64,000 nt of DNA. Origin: Corynebacterium doosanense CAU 212 = DSM 45436. GTDB taxonomy: Bacteria; Actinomycetota; Actinomycetes; Mycobacteriales; Mycobacteriaceae. The notes beneath the pieces are model-generated. The model worked only from the letters and a program-made list of their open reading frames with translations, did no database searches and was not told where the DNA came from. Numbering within the stretch: position 1 is the stretch's first letter; every line of letters begins with the position of its first letter. The position numbers and the translations under genes were made by a program. The stretch is taken from contig NZ_CP006764.1 of the NCBI RefSeq assembly GCF_000767055.1, positions 186,001 to 250,000 on the forward strand. The letters run 5' to 3'. This document shows positions 7,940 through 15,385 of this stretch, piece by piece.

Positions 7940-8170
7940 CTAGGCGCCCTTCTTGTCGAGGTAGCCTCGCAAAAGCTCCTCCAGAATCTCCTTCATGGAG
8001 CGCCCTTCATTCGCCGCCTGAACTTTCAGCTGACGGTGCAGCTCCGAGTTCATCCGCAGCGTGAACATGGTGACAGGCTCCTCCGGCTCCACAAAAGCTT
8101 CCGTCATACTCCGTCGCGGAGCTGCCTTCGCCGCTGCCGGCGGCTGAAACTTCGACTTCTTACTGGTCAC
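7940..8170 (-). CDS. Ribbon-helix-helix partition protein (ParB/ParG-like)
   Basis: This 76-residue basic protein has a flexible Lys/Pro/Ala-rich N terminus (about 1-30) and a C-terminal ribbon-helix-helix fold (about 33-72: VTMFTLRMNSELHRQLKVQA, then MKEILEELLRGYL). Small RHH proteins paired with a ParA ATPase act as the centromere-binding component of type Ib partition systems and as autorepressors. Its start overlaps the parA stop by 4 bp, so the two are translated together. Palindromes with a common core lie on both sides of the pair. No unusual residues seen. Confidence 0.8.
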   Translation of the reverse strand: MTSKKSKFQPPAAAKAAPRRSMTEAFVEPEEPVTMFTLRMNSELHRQLKVQAANEGRSMKEILEELLRGYLDKKGA

Positions 8171-8754
8171 TGCAATGCCTCCAGGATCTCCTTCGCCACA
8201 CTTTCGTAGCCTTCGGTCTTGGCCGGGGATGTTCCGAATGCATCACGGATGCTTTCTCTCATCGGGATGCAGCCATCGAACAAAGGAATCTCTTGGTCCT
8301 TGAAAACCTCCCGCACATCATCCAGGTTCCTGGTCCCCAAGCGGGCGGCGGTGATGAGGACACCGAAGGGGATACCGCTCAGCGAGGGGAGTGTCTCCCA
8401 GACTCGAGCAACCTCAATGCCGGACGCCTGGGTGGGGACAATCACGAAGTCCGACACTTCGATGGCGGCGTCAATGGATCGAGCATCACCCGGTGGGGTA
8501 TCGAGGATGACGATGGCGTCCTTGTCGATTCCCGCCACGAGGCGGGGGAGTCGCTTCAGGTTGGAAACGTCGACAGGGAACGGCAGGGGAGTGCCTGATG
8601 CTTCAGCACGGTCGGCCCAGTCGGAGGCTGAGCCCTGGAGGTCAAGGTCAATTACCGTGACGTCGTAACCAAGGTTGCTGAACGCTTGCCCCAGATAGAT
8701 CGAGGTGGTCGTTTTCCCGACTCCCCCCTTGCCGTTCACTACTCCGATGATCAT
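8167..8754 (-). CDS. parA: ParA-type partition ATPase
   Basis: This 195-residue Walker-type ATPase of the short type Ib ParA class lacks the N-terminal HTH of larger ParAs. The deviant Walker A is KGGVGKTT (residues 9-16) with the signature lysine K9. VIDLDLQGSASDW is the Walker A' region, and VILDTPPGD the Walker B. It hydrolyses ATP to move plasmid copies via the RHH partner encoded immediately downstream with an ATGA overlap. The promoter region upstream carries the same palindrome as the presumed centromere, which suggests autoregulation by the RHH protein. Confidence 0.9.
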   Translation of the reverse strand: MIIGVVNGKGGVGKTTTSIYLGQAFSNLGYDVTVIDLDLQGSASDWADRAEASGTPLPFPVDVSNLKRLPRLVAGIDKDAIVILDTPPGDARSIDAAIEVSDFVIVPTQASGIEVARVWETLPSLSGIPFGVLITAARLGTRNLDDVREVFKDQEIPLFDGCIPMRESIRDAFGTSPAKTEGYESVAKEILEALQ

Positions 8755-8774
8755 GGATCAACCTTCCGCGATGG

Positions 8775-8790
8775 ATGCATCATGATGTAT
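8775..8790. promoter_or_regulatory. Putative par operator palindrome c
   Basis: ATGCATC-AT-GATGTAT fits the consensus ATRCATCAYGRTGYAT seen at 7664 and 7864. It begins 21 bp upstream of the parA start codon, a position suited to repression by the RHH protein. A further half-site (ACATGCATCGAT) occurs near 8805. Confidence 0.6.
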
Positions 8791-8987
8791 CTCAATCATA
8801 CTTTACATGCATCGATACTGCTGGGGTGATGATCCTGCCAGTGAGAAGCTTTATGCAGCCCCGGCCTCCGCGTGCGCCTGCGGGGAGGGTCAGGCCCTGG
8901 GTGCCAAGCGCGGACATGCGGGTGGGGTGACGGCACGGAACGGGGGAACCATCCCTGCCGGACCCCTCATGCGCCACCAAAAGTGCC

Positions 8988-9563
8988 CTATTCGATCAGA
9001 GGGTCGACATCGCCATCGGCCGCGGATTGAAGAAAATCTCGAACCTTCGCGAGCGTTTGGCGATCAACAAGTGTCAACAAAGAGACCACCTGCCCCAACT
9101 CTTCTGCATGGTCTGCAGGGAAGCGGTCACGCCCGATCCCCTTCGGAAGACCCCTTCGCCGTGAAGCTCTAGAAGAGCTGCCCCGTGCTTCACGTATGCG
9201 GCTAGTGAACTCGACGATCGTCGGATCCATTTCGTCCGGGGGAAAGATGAGTAAATCCGGCCGGTCACCCCCGGGCTGAAGGGACCGCACCACCCCCCGG
9301 GCTTGGTACACATCGAGAAAATTGCGCATGTTCCCGAGGGCAGGTGTGCGCTTGCCGTTTTCTATGAGACGCAAATACTCCGAGGACAGGCCGAGCTCTG
9401 CCGATGCGTCCGATCGGGATAGTCCCGCATCCTCGCGTAGGCGTGCCAGTAATGCGCCAAATCTGCGGTTGTCGACAGTTTGGCCCGGGCCAACGAGCAT
9501 GTCGATATGCTCCGGCGCTTCATGCGGTTCCCTCGGGGGGAGGTTGTCATTTATCAGGCTCAC
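8988..9563 (-). CDS. Xre-family helix-turn-helix regulator
   Basis: The 191-residue protein carries a lambda-repressor-like HTH at about residues 34-75 (ALLARLREDAGLSRSDASAEL, then SSEYLRLIENGKRTP). Its C-terminal part is of unknown function with an Arg/Ser-rich linker. It is transcribed divergently from a small membrane-peptide gene at 9671. The gap between them is full of CAACT/AGTTG boxes, the likely operators. It could control plasmid maintenance, conjugation or the neighbouring small gene. Nothing in the C terminus identifies a ligand or a peptidase domain. Confidence 0.8.
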   Translation of the reverse strand: MSLINDNLPPREPHEAPEHIDMLVGPGQTVDNRRFGALLARLREDAGLSRSDASAELGLSSEYLRLIENGKRTPALGNMRNFLDVYQARGVVRSLQPGGDRPDLLIFPPDEMDPTIVEFTSRIREARGSSSRASRRRGLPKGIGRDRFPADHAEELGQVVSLLTLVDRQTLAKVRDFLQSAADGDVDPLIE

Positions 9564-9581
9564 GCACCCAGCCTAGCCCAA

Positions 9582-9657
9582 CAACTCACAAGTTGGCAAT
9601 AGTTGCAAATCCCGGGACGATCGGATAGTTTCCAACTAAGGCCAACAATACCCAACT
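9582..9657. promoter_or_regulatory. Cluster of CAACT/AGTTG operator boxes
   Basis: Between the divergent Xre gene and the 55-residue peptide gene I see the palindromes CAACT-CACA-AGTTG (9582-9595) and TAGTT-TCC-AACTA (9626-9638). Single AGTTG and CAACT boxes lie around 9602 and 9653. Repeated short inverted boxes in a divergent promoter are what an Xre-type repressor usually binds. Confidence 0.65.
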
Positions 9658-9670
9658 CTAGGAGCTAAGA

Positions 9671-9838
9671 ATGGACAGCACCCCCAACCTTTGGAGTACA
9701 GAAGAAGCGTTCCGCTATGTTTGGGCTTCGATGAAGCGAGAAGACACCGATTCACTGAACCAGGAAGTCCTGAAGGGACTCTTCCGCTGGTCCCTGGCAG
9801 TCGTCGGCTTCGCCGCCATCGCAACGCTTGCCCAGTAA
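9671..9838 (+). CDS. Small membrane peptide next to Xre regulator (55 aa)
   Basis: The peptide has 55 codons with an AGGAG ribosome site 6 bases before the ATG. The N-terminal half is polar and acidic/basic (STEEAFRYVWASMKREDTDS). The C-terminal half is a single hydrophobic helix (FRWSLAVVGFAAIATLA). It is transcribed divergently from the Xre regulator through a cluster of operator-like boxes, so it is probably repressed by it. I do not recognise the family. A holin-like or toxin-like role is possible for such a regulator/peptide pair but is not shown by the sequence. Confidence 0.6.
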   Translation: MDSTPNLWSTEEAFRYVWASMKREDTDSLNQEVLKGLFRWSLAVVGFAAIATLAQ

Positions 9839-9888
9839 CCAGCGACTCGCCCTGGGCTCAGCGATGCGGAAAGCTGCAGCTTCTCCTA

Positions 9889-10437
9889 TCAGAGACGCTG
9901 GTCTATTACGGCAGACCGGATCGCCTCAGCTATCCAGCGGGGGCTGCGATCGTGCCAGACATCCGACAGGCTGACCCGCCGCTGAATCTCGGCAGCGGCG
10001 TCTGCGTGCTCCTGTAGCCGGAGCCGGAGCGCCGCCGCATACTCTCTGGGCAAAACAGCGTTTGGATCCTCCGGTGAGAAGCCCTGGTCCTGCCCGCGGA
10101 TAAGGGAAACAACCTCGGCGCCCGTCATGCCAAGCTGATGCCCCACCAGGTCAATATCGCGATAGGTCGGGAGCGATGTGGTCGAAATCTCATGAAATTC
10201 GACCACATCGGGCTCTACACCCCACGCCTCAGCCACTGCGGCGGCAAACACGACGGTCGCTTCCTCGTCAGACTCAGCCAAAGCCAGATCATGACTGAGC
10301 TTTTTCCGCCGGGAAGCGGACGCACCGGCGATCACCTCCGAGGCCACCGCACGGTAATTGCTCCCCACCCGCGACAGGTACCGGCCGGAGGGAAGCGGAG
10401 CCGCAATGACATAGATTGATTGCAATCTGACTCGCAT
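9889..10437 (-). CDS. Hypothetical protein of the plasmid-like block
   Basis: This 182-residue soluble, mainly helical protein has no signal peptide or membrane segment. A recognisable helix-rich middle region (VFAAAVAEAWGVEPDVVEF) and a C-terminal stretch ending IAEAIRSAVIDQRL are visible, but I cannot assign a family. The start could also be a later codon, since the first 20 residues (VIAAPLPSGRYLSRVGS) look less conserved. Upstream, 49 bp before the start, lies the palindrome at 10486-10517, which might therefore be its operator instead of a recombination site. Confidence 0.5.
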   Translation of the reverse strand: MRVRLQSIYVIAAPLPSGRYLSRVGSNYRAVASEVIAGASASRRKKLSHDLALAESDEEATVVFAAAVAEAWGVEPDVVEFHEISTTSLPTYRDIDLVGHQLGMTGAEVVSLIRGQDQGFSPEDPNAVLPREYAAALRLRLQEHADAAAEIQRRVSLSDVWHDRSPRWIAEAIRSAVIDQRL

Positions 10438-10485
10438 TTTTAAATCAAGGCATACGGCATGTGAATGGTAGAAACTGCTCCTGCG

Positions 10486-10517
10486 CTTCGTCAGATAATT
10501 ACAATTATCTGACGAAG
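10486..10517. repeat. 15-bp palindrome, right copy of a pair
   Basis: Two perfect 15-bp arms (CTTCGTCAGATAATT and complement) are separated by 2 bases. It matches the palindrome at 498-527 almost completely, including bases outside the arms. Both lie in the same direction, enclosing the plasmid-like block with kfrA, repA and par. Confidence 0.75.
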
Positions 10518-10832
10518 TCGAAGTATGGGGAATTCAAACTCCTATATCGACTTACGCTGTATCAATGCATTCGGTGAAAGCCCCTGCGTGTAATCAAGGC
10601 GTACATCCTGTGTGGGCACATTGATCATCTTCAAATACGCTGCACCATGCCAGTCTGATGTCCCGACGGGGCGATTGGGAACTGAGTGGTTCGCCCGCAT
10701 GGAAAAGTGCATGCGTTTCCGCTGGCACCCCTTCGATGAAGGCACTCGTACGCTACAAGGATGACGAAGCTGCAGCTCAGTGCACTGGGCGGATAGTCGG
10801 TCCTCATGCCTGTGTATTGCAGCGCTATTGCA
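10518..10832. other. Gene-free stretch
   Basis: I see no supported gene. The short open frames here (10542-10745 on the minus strand, 10658-10867 on the plus strand) overlap each other, have no ribosome site and no motif. The base composition is close to even, unlike the chromosome to the right. Confidence 0.45.
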
Positions 10833-11227
10833 CTACACAGCTACACATGTGTGCTCTGATGCGGTAGATCGCAGATTCGTGAGCACGGCTCGCAGCCAGG
10901 CCAGCGGACGGGTGATAGAAGGAGGGTGGAGCTCCCACCCGCGCTCGGCGAGGGTGGTGTCGATGCCAGTGGTGATTGCTTCTGCGCTCACATGGGCGAA
11001 GCCTGTCTCGTCGAGAAGGCGTGCCAGGGCGCCGATGTGTCGCCGGCGGCCAGGCGTTGCGCTTCGGAGAAGCCAGGGGAGCCGCTGGATGAGCCTCGCG
11101 GCCGTTTTTTGCGCGGCGAGGGTGGGCCTGGTGGCCTGTCCCGGCGGGTTTGTCTGGGATCGAGGTGTCTCTCGAGCGGCTTCGCGCGTGAGTAACCCTC
11201 TAAAAAGAGTAACTAGATAAGAAAGCT
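10833..11227 (-). pseudogene. C-terminal remnant of an unknown plasmid gene, cut by IS6
   Basis: About 131 codons on the minus strand stay open up to the IS6 end at 11228, where the 5' part is lost. The peptide is basic and helical. Its C-terminal segment (LAERGWELHPPSITRPLAWLRAVLTNL) resembles the ends of actinobacterial plasmid replication or helix-turn-helix proteins, but only loosely. A start codon inside the IS end gives an apparent 135-residue frame, which I regard as an artefact. The other half is not present beyond the IS on the right. Confidence 0.45.
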
Positions 11228-12070
11228 GGTGCTGTTGCAAACTTCAGGCGGAGAGCCGTGACGACCCAGTCTTCATCCTCTGATGCTCGCTGCGGGTCGG
11301 CGTTCTCAGGCAGCCTCGAACACCCGGCTGACGATCACCGCATCCGGGTTCGGTTGCCCGTAGGCAAACACCGCGCCCTGGCCTTTCCGTAATGAGTGCA
11401 TCGCTTCCATCCCTTTCAACGTCCGGTACGCCGAGGTCCGGTTTTTGAACGCCCCCTTCGGTCCGAGGATCCGTTTCAGCCGCCCATGATCTCCTTCAAT
11501 GACGTTATTGAGGTATTTCACCTGCCGGTGTTCCACGGTCTGCGGACAGATTCCCTCTGACTTCAACTCGGCGATTGCCCTGGCCAGGGAGGGTGCTTTA
11601 TCGGTGTTGATCACCCGCGGGGACCCGGTTATCGTGTTCGACCTCAGGGTCTTGGCCAGGAAACGCTTCGCTGCGGCGACGTTACGCTTTGGGGACAGGT
11701 AAAAATCCAGGGTATGCCCGCCCGCGGTGATGGCCCGATAGAGGTAGCACCACTTTCCCCCGACCCGGATATAGGTCTCGTCCACCCGCCAGGACCGGGC
11801 CTGCCAATCCGGGACTTGTCGGTACCACCGGGTCTGCTTGTCCAGCTCAGGAGCATATTTCTGGACCCAGCGGTAGATGGTGCTGTGATCGACCGGTACG
11901 CCGCGTTCGGTCATCATTTCTTCCAGATCGCGGTAGCTGAGCCCGTAGCGGCAGTACCACCGGACCGCCCACAGGATGATTTCACGGGGGAAATGACGAC
12001 CGGAGAAGATGCCCATGGCTGTGATTATTTCACGCAGGTCTTCCTGTCGCCCGAACTTTGCAACAGCACC
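11228..12070 (-). mobile_element. IS6-family insertion sequence, copy 3 (variant)
   Basis: This 843-bp element lies in inverse orientation to copies 1 and 2, with the same terminal GGTGCTGTTGCAA. The interior differs at a number of bases, so it is a related but distinct IS6 element. The flanks (AGAAAGCT and GTAGTTCC) show no target duplication. It separates the unknown plasmid remnant on the left from a short gene fragment on the right. Confidence 0.9.
11306..12016 (-). CDS. tnp: IS6-family transposase, variant copy 3
   Basis: The 236-residue DDE transposase has catalytic motifs WRVDETY, NTDKAPS and NNVIEGDHG. It differs from copies 1 and 2 at scattered positions (for example YGLSYRDLEE, HSTIYRW, SNTITGSPRVI and a C-terminal FEAA). 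The ATG at 12016 is in the same context as in the other copies. It looks intact and could act in trans on the other two elements because the ends agree. Confidence 0.92.
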   Translation of the reverse strand: MGIFSGRHFPREIILWAVRWYCRYGLSYRDLEEMMTERGVPVDHSTIYRWVQKYAPELDKQTRWYRQVPDWQARSWRVDETYIRVGGKWCYLYRAITAGGHTLDFYLSPKRNVAAAKRFLAKTLRSNTITGSPRVINTDKAPSLARAIAELKSEGICPQTVEHRQVKYLNNVIEGDHGRLKRILGPKGAFKNRTSAYRTLKGMEAMHSLRKGQGAVFAYGQPNPDAVIVSRVFEAA

Positions 12071-12183
12071 GTAGTTCCGATTTTGGAGATGTAGTCGGCG
12101 AGGATGTCTTCGTCGTATTCCCAGTCGAAGTCCACCACGGGTGGTTCGGGTAGGTCGGGGTACTTCGAGTTGCCTGGGGTGAG
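12071..12183 (-). pseudogene. Short gene fragment trapped between IS6 and IS3
   Basis: About 37 codons of an acidic protein (YPDLPEPPVVDFDWEYDEDI and onward) remain between the IS6 copy 3 end and the IS3 copy 1 left end. Both sides are cut, so neither start nor stop of the original gene is present. I do not recognise the source. The open frame that appears longer reads into both insertion sequences. Confidence 0.4.
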
Positions 12184-12253
12184 GGGGCCGTCCCCTGTTT
12201 GGTGGACACGCTGACCCTGGCCCAGAATGGGCCGGAGAATGCGAGAGACCACC

Positions 12254-12565
12254 ATGCCGAAGAACACCTACACCGATGAGTTCAAAGCCGACGCGGTCCG
12301 GCTCTACGAGGACACCAAGGGCGCTTCTTTTTCCTCAATCGCCGTGGACCTCGGCATCAGCCGGGCGACGTTGAAGAACTGGGTCTACGCCGCCCGCAGG
12401 GCCCGCGGCGTCCAGCCCAGCCGCACCGCCGAGGACCCCACCGACGAGCTGCTGCGCCTGCGCAAAGAAGTCCAGCACCTGCGCTCGGAGACCCAGAAGC
12501 TTTCCACCGAGCGCGATATCCTGCGCAAGGCCGCGAAGTATTTCGCGGGAGAGACGACCTGGTGA
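12254..12565 (+). CDS. IS3-family transposase OrfA, copy 1
   Basis: This 103-residue OrfA has an N-terminal helix-turn-helix (YTDEFKADAVRLYED, then GISRATLKNWVYAARR) and a C-terminal leucine-zipper-like stretch (LRLRKEVQHLRSETQKLSTER). It recognises the IS ends and multimerises. The frame overlaps orfB by 4 bp in a different phase, so a programmed frameshift could give the fused OrfAB transposase, as in other IS3 members. The ATG at 12254 gives a better N terminus than the upstream candidate. Confidence 0.88.
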   Translation: MPKNTYTDEFKADAVRLYEDTKGASFSSIAVDLGISRATLKNWVYAARRARGVQPSRTAEDPTDELLRLRKEVQHLRSETQKLSTERDILRKAAKYFAGETTW

Positions 12566-13458
12566 TCCGCTTCCAGTTCGTTGACGACTACGCCACCACC
12601 TACTCGGTGAAGCGGTTGTGTCATGTCCTTAATCTGAACCGGTCAAGCTTTTACAAGTGGCGGGACGGCAAGCCTGCCCGCAGGCAGCGCCAGCACGCCG
12701 ATGATGTGCTGGTGGCCCAGATGCGGGACTACCACGAGGAGTTCGATGCCACGATCGGAGTGCGCCGCATGACCGCCGAAATCAACGACACCGCGCCCAC
12801 GCCGGTCAACCACAAACGCATCGAACGTCTCATGCGCCAGCACCAGATCGCCGGGGTGAACCTGCGCAAGAAGAAACGCACCACCATCCCGGACCAGGAC
12901 GCGAGGGTCTTCGACGACCTCGTCGGCCGAGACTTCACCGCCGAGGACTGCAACCAGCTCTATATCGGCGACATCACCTACTTGCCCTGCGGGAAAGGAG
13001 AATTCATGTACCTGGCCACGGTCATCGACGTCTGTTCCAGGCGTCTGGTCGGCTACTCGCTTGCGGACCACATGCGTACCAGTCTCGTCCAGGACGCGAT
13101 TGAGGACGCGGCACGCACGAGAGGCTCCCTGGACGGGGCAATATTTCACTCGGACCACGGCAGCGTCTATATCTCCTCAGCGTTCCAGACCACGTGCCGG
13201 AGGCTGGGGATCCGCCAGTCGATGGGCCGGATCGGATCGAGTGCGGATAACGCGATGGCTGAGTCGTTCAACGCCTCGCTGAAGAGGGAGACGCTGCAAG
13301 GTTCTGGTGGTTGGGCGTCGCCGGTTCAGTGTCGACGGGAGGTGTTCCGGTGGATCACGAGGTACAACACACGTCGTCGGCACTCCGGGATCAGTTACTT
13401 ATCGCCGAGAGCTTTCGAACACCGCGCCGCGGCTGTTACCGTGGCACCCGCTGCTTGA
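12562..13458 (+). CDS. IS3-family transposase OrfB, copy 1
   Basis: The 298-residue integrase-like protein has an HTH_21-type region (SSFYKWRDGK, then RRMTAEIND) followed by the rve catalytic core. Catalytic residues are D in IGDITYLP, D in FHSDHGSVY and E in AMAESFNASLKRE. It starts with GTG in a GTGA overlap with the orfA stop. The protein is complete, so the element is probably active, in line with the near identity of the two copies. Confidence 0.9.
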   Translation: MIRFQFVDDYATTYSVKRLCHVLNLNRSSFYKWRDGKPARRQRQHADDVLVAQMRDYHEEFDATIGVRRMTAEINDTAPTPVNHKRIERLMRQHQIAGVNLRKKKRTTIPDQDARVFDDLVGRDFTAEDCNQLYIGDITYLPCGKGEFMYLATVIDVCSRRLVGYSLADHMRTSLVQDAIEDAARTRGSLDGAIFHSDHGSVYISSAFQTTCRRLGIRQSMGRIGSSADNAMAESFNASLKRETLQGSGGWASPVQCRREVFRWITRYNTRRRHSGISYLSPRAFEHRAAAVTVAPAA

Positions 13459-13494
13459 TCAATCCTGCGTGTCCACTCAAAGGGGGACACCCCC

Positions 13495-13674
13495 GTCGTC
13501 GACGACACCAGCTTCCATCCAGGTGCTGTTTCGCTCTGTTTCCGCCCAGACGCCAGTCAGATCGATTGAATCCGATTCACGGTTATCCGATGATTCAGGG
13601 CCGGCATTTTGCCCACTGCATCCCGTGATGAGCATCGTCGCGGTTAGGGCTACCGCGGCTACAAGTTTTTTCAT
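13495..13674 (-). pseudogene. Lipoprotein, 3' part removed by IS3
   Basis: Sixty codons remain. They encode a lipoprotein signal peptide (MKKLVAAVALTATMLITGCSG) with a lipobox ITGC, then an Asn/Ser/Asp-rich linker and SIDLTGVWAETERN, the start of a domain typical of small actinobacterial lipoproteins. The IS3 right end at 13494 cuts the frame, and the rest is not found on the other side of the element. The ATG at 13674 is the natural start. The product would be a short exported stump. Confidence 0.7.
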
Positions 13675-13732
13675 ATTGAAAGTAAACACGAAAACTGGGG
13701 CGATGGGTTAGAAACCAGAGTTCACTATGGGA

Positions 13733-14656
13733 CTAGAAGAGAGGACCCACCGACCCCAGGAACTCCGCCACGTCCCGAATCCGCTGGCGCGCGACCTCGG
13801 GCGTCGAGATACGGTGGGTGGAGACGTACTCCTTCACCGCTGCGTCGCCGCTTATCGACGGCCTGGCAGCCACCTCGTCGCGAAGCGCGACCTGCACCAG
13901 TGACCTGGGCCATTCGTCGGCGGCCGGAACCTGCATCCCGTCCGACAGTGATTCGGGCAGGCGCGCCACCGAGTCGAGGTCGGGGAAGGTGAGCACCAGG
14001 GCGTCGACGCGCGAGGCCTGCATCGCCGCCAGCGCGGCGCCGGAGGAGTAGCCCCAGGCGGTGACGGAGGAGGCGCCCTGAGTGCGGATCCAGTCGAGCG
14101 CGCGGGTGACCTCAGCGTTCACCTCGGCGAGCGAGGCACCGGGCAGCAGCGGATAGTCGAGGTCGAGGATGGTCGTGCCGGAGAGTTCCGCCGCGGCCGC
14201 GACTTCGGGGCGCCACTGATAGTCGAGCGCCTCGCCGGAGCCGCGCCACCAGCCACCGGAGTGGAGCGAGAGGGCCCACCGGCCCGTCGATACGCTCGGT
14301 CGCAGGACCAGGCCACCGGGCACCTCCTCGGTGTCGACGCCGCGGGCGAAGGCGACTCCGGGCATGGCGTGATCGACCGCGGTGCCGAGCATGAGCATGG
14401 CGGCGTGGGTGATGCGGTCGGGAAGCTTGGCCGAGTAGCGGTCACCCGGGCCCGGGTCTCCGTCGCCGCCGGCCCACGGGGGAGTGAGATCGGGCACCGG
14501 ATACGTCGAATCCAGGTAGCTGGCCAGCTGTTTCAGCTGCTGCTCCGGCGGCAGAGTCCGGCGCACGCCGCCGACATTGAAGTCGGCGGAGGCCATGTCG
14601 TTGAGCGGGTAGTCGTCGTCCGGCGAACCTTGCTCGAGTTTCGGGGGAGGAGTCAT
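13733..14656 (-). CDS. Alpha/beta-hydrolase fold protein
   Basis: In this 307-residue protein the nucleophile elbow is WGYSSGAALA (G-x-S-x-G), preceded by an oxyanion-type LHSGGWWRGSG motif as in carboxylesterases of the HSL-like group and a YPLLPG loop. A C-terminal acid/His pair is plausible (STHRIST region). The start is the ATG at 14656, because a far longer frame upstream runs antisense through the next gene. It is divergent from the cap-domain protein at 14750, with 93 bp between them. Substrate unknown. The plus-strand frames inside it are shadows. Confidence 0.75.
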   Translation of the reverse strand: MTPPPKLEQGSPDDDYPLNDMASADFNVGGVRRTLPPEQQLKQLASYLDSTYPVPDLTPPWAGGDGDPGPGDRYSAKLPDRITHAAMLMLGTAVDHAMPGVAFARGVDTEEVPGGLVLRPSVSTGRWALSLHSGGWWRGSGEALDYQWRPEVAAAAELSGTTILDLDYPLLPGASLAEVNAEVTRALDWIRTQGASSVTAWGYSSGAALAAMQASRVDALVLTFPDLDSVARLPESLSDGMQVPAADEWPRSLVQVALRDEVAARPSISGDAAVKEYVSTHRISTPEVARQRIRDVAEFLGSVGPLF

Positions 14657-14749
14657 GCGCTCAACCCTAGTGGTCGCCCCCGCGACGTAAGGTGGGCGGC
14701 AGGATAGATCCGCAGCGACAAACCAAGATGAGCAGGAGCGGAAGAGACC

Positions 14750-15385
14750 ATGAGTGGAACTGCCAAGCTGTACCCCGACGCCGAACTGAATCCGACCAAA
14801 GCGGAGCTGGCCCAGAACTTCGCCTCCATCAAGGATCTGCAGGGATCCGCGCGCCTCGTGGACCCCGAGGGCGAGGTGGGCATCGAGTTCCACTTCGGAC
14901 TCGATGATTCCGGTCGTTTGATCCAGCTGCCCGTGACCTACCGGTCCGCCGAGCTCAGCGAGCAGGCCACCCTCACCACCCTCGAGCACAGTGAGCTGGG
15001 CAAACGCTGGGTCTCCGCGGGGCTGAGCGATCCCGTCGCGGTCACCCAGATCATCCGCACTATTGTTCAGGGCGACGACGGCGCAGAGTTTCCCGACGGG
15101 CCCGGCCCGCAGTTCCTTATCAGGGGCTCCGGCGAGCAGCCGGAGGCCGAGGTGGTGGACGCACAGATCGCCGAGGCGACCCGCCAGCGCGCGGTGGGCA
15201 CCGTGACCGTCGACGGCAAGGTGCTGTCCTACCGGCTGCGCATCAGCGCCCTGCCGGTGCCGGCGCGGTCGGCGAGCACGGATTACGGCACCTCTCGGCT
15301 CCACCTCACCGCGGTGCCCGCGCAGGACCCGGAGGCCACCCCGGTGATCATCGCGGAACTGATGCTTTCCGACGGCCTCGGCTAA
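14750..15385 (+). CDS. Maltokinase N-terminal cap-like domain protein
   Basis: The 211-residue protein begins with GSARLVDPEGEVGIEFHFGL (about 32-52), resembling the N-terminal cap domain of actinobacterial maltokinases. Here it stands alone without a kinase domain. Conserved stretches include PVTYRSAELS, HSELGKRWV and a later hydrophobic strand region. It has no signal peptide and no membrane helix. A GGAAGAG ribosome site precedes the ATG. The function is unknown; the cap resemblance is structural only. Convergent overlap with xdhC is 4 bp at the 3' ends. Confidence 0.6.
   Translation: MSGTAKLYPDAELNPTKAELAQNFASIKDLQGSARLVDPEGEVGIEFHFGLDDSGRLIQLPVTYRSAELSEQATLTTLEHSELGKRWVSAGLSDPVAVTQIIRTIVQGDDGAEFPDGPGPQFLIRGSGEQPEAEVVDAQIAEATRQRAVGTVTVDGKVLSYRLRISALPVPARSASTDYGTSRLHLTAVPAQDPEATPVIIAELMLSDGLG

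Larger units (their letters stand above)
12184..13494 (+). mobile_element. IS3-family insertion sequence, copy 1
   Basis: The 1311-bp element has imperfect inverted ends of about 26 bp (left GGGGCCGTCCCCTGTTTGG, right complement GGGGTGTCCCCCTTTGAG) that both reach GTGGACACG. It contains the two overlapping frames orfA and orfB. A nearly identical copy lies at 44988-46298 in the same orientation. I noticed only two base differences, one in the 5' leader and one late in orfB. The right end truncates a lipoprotein gene. Confidence 0.9.
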
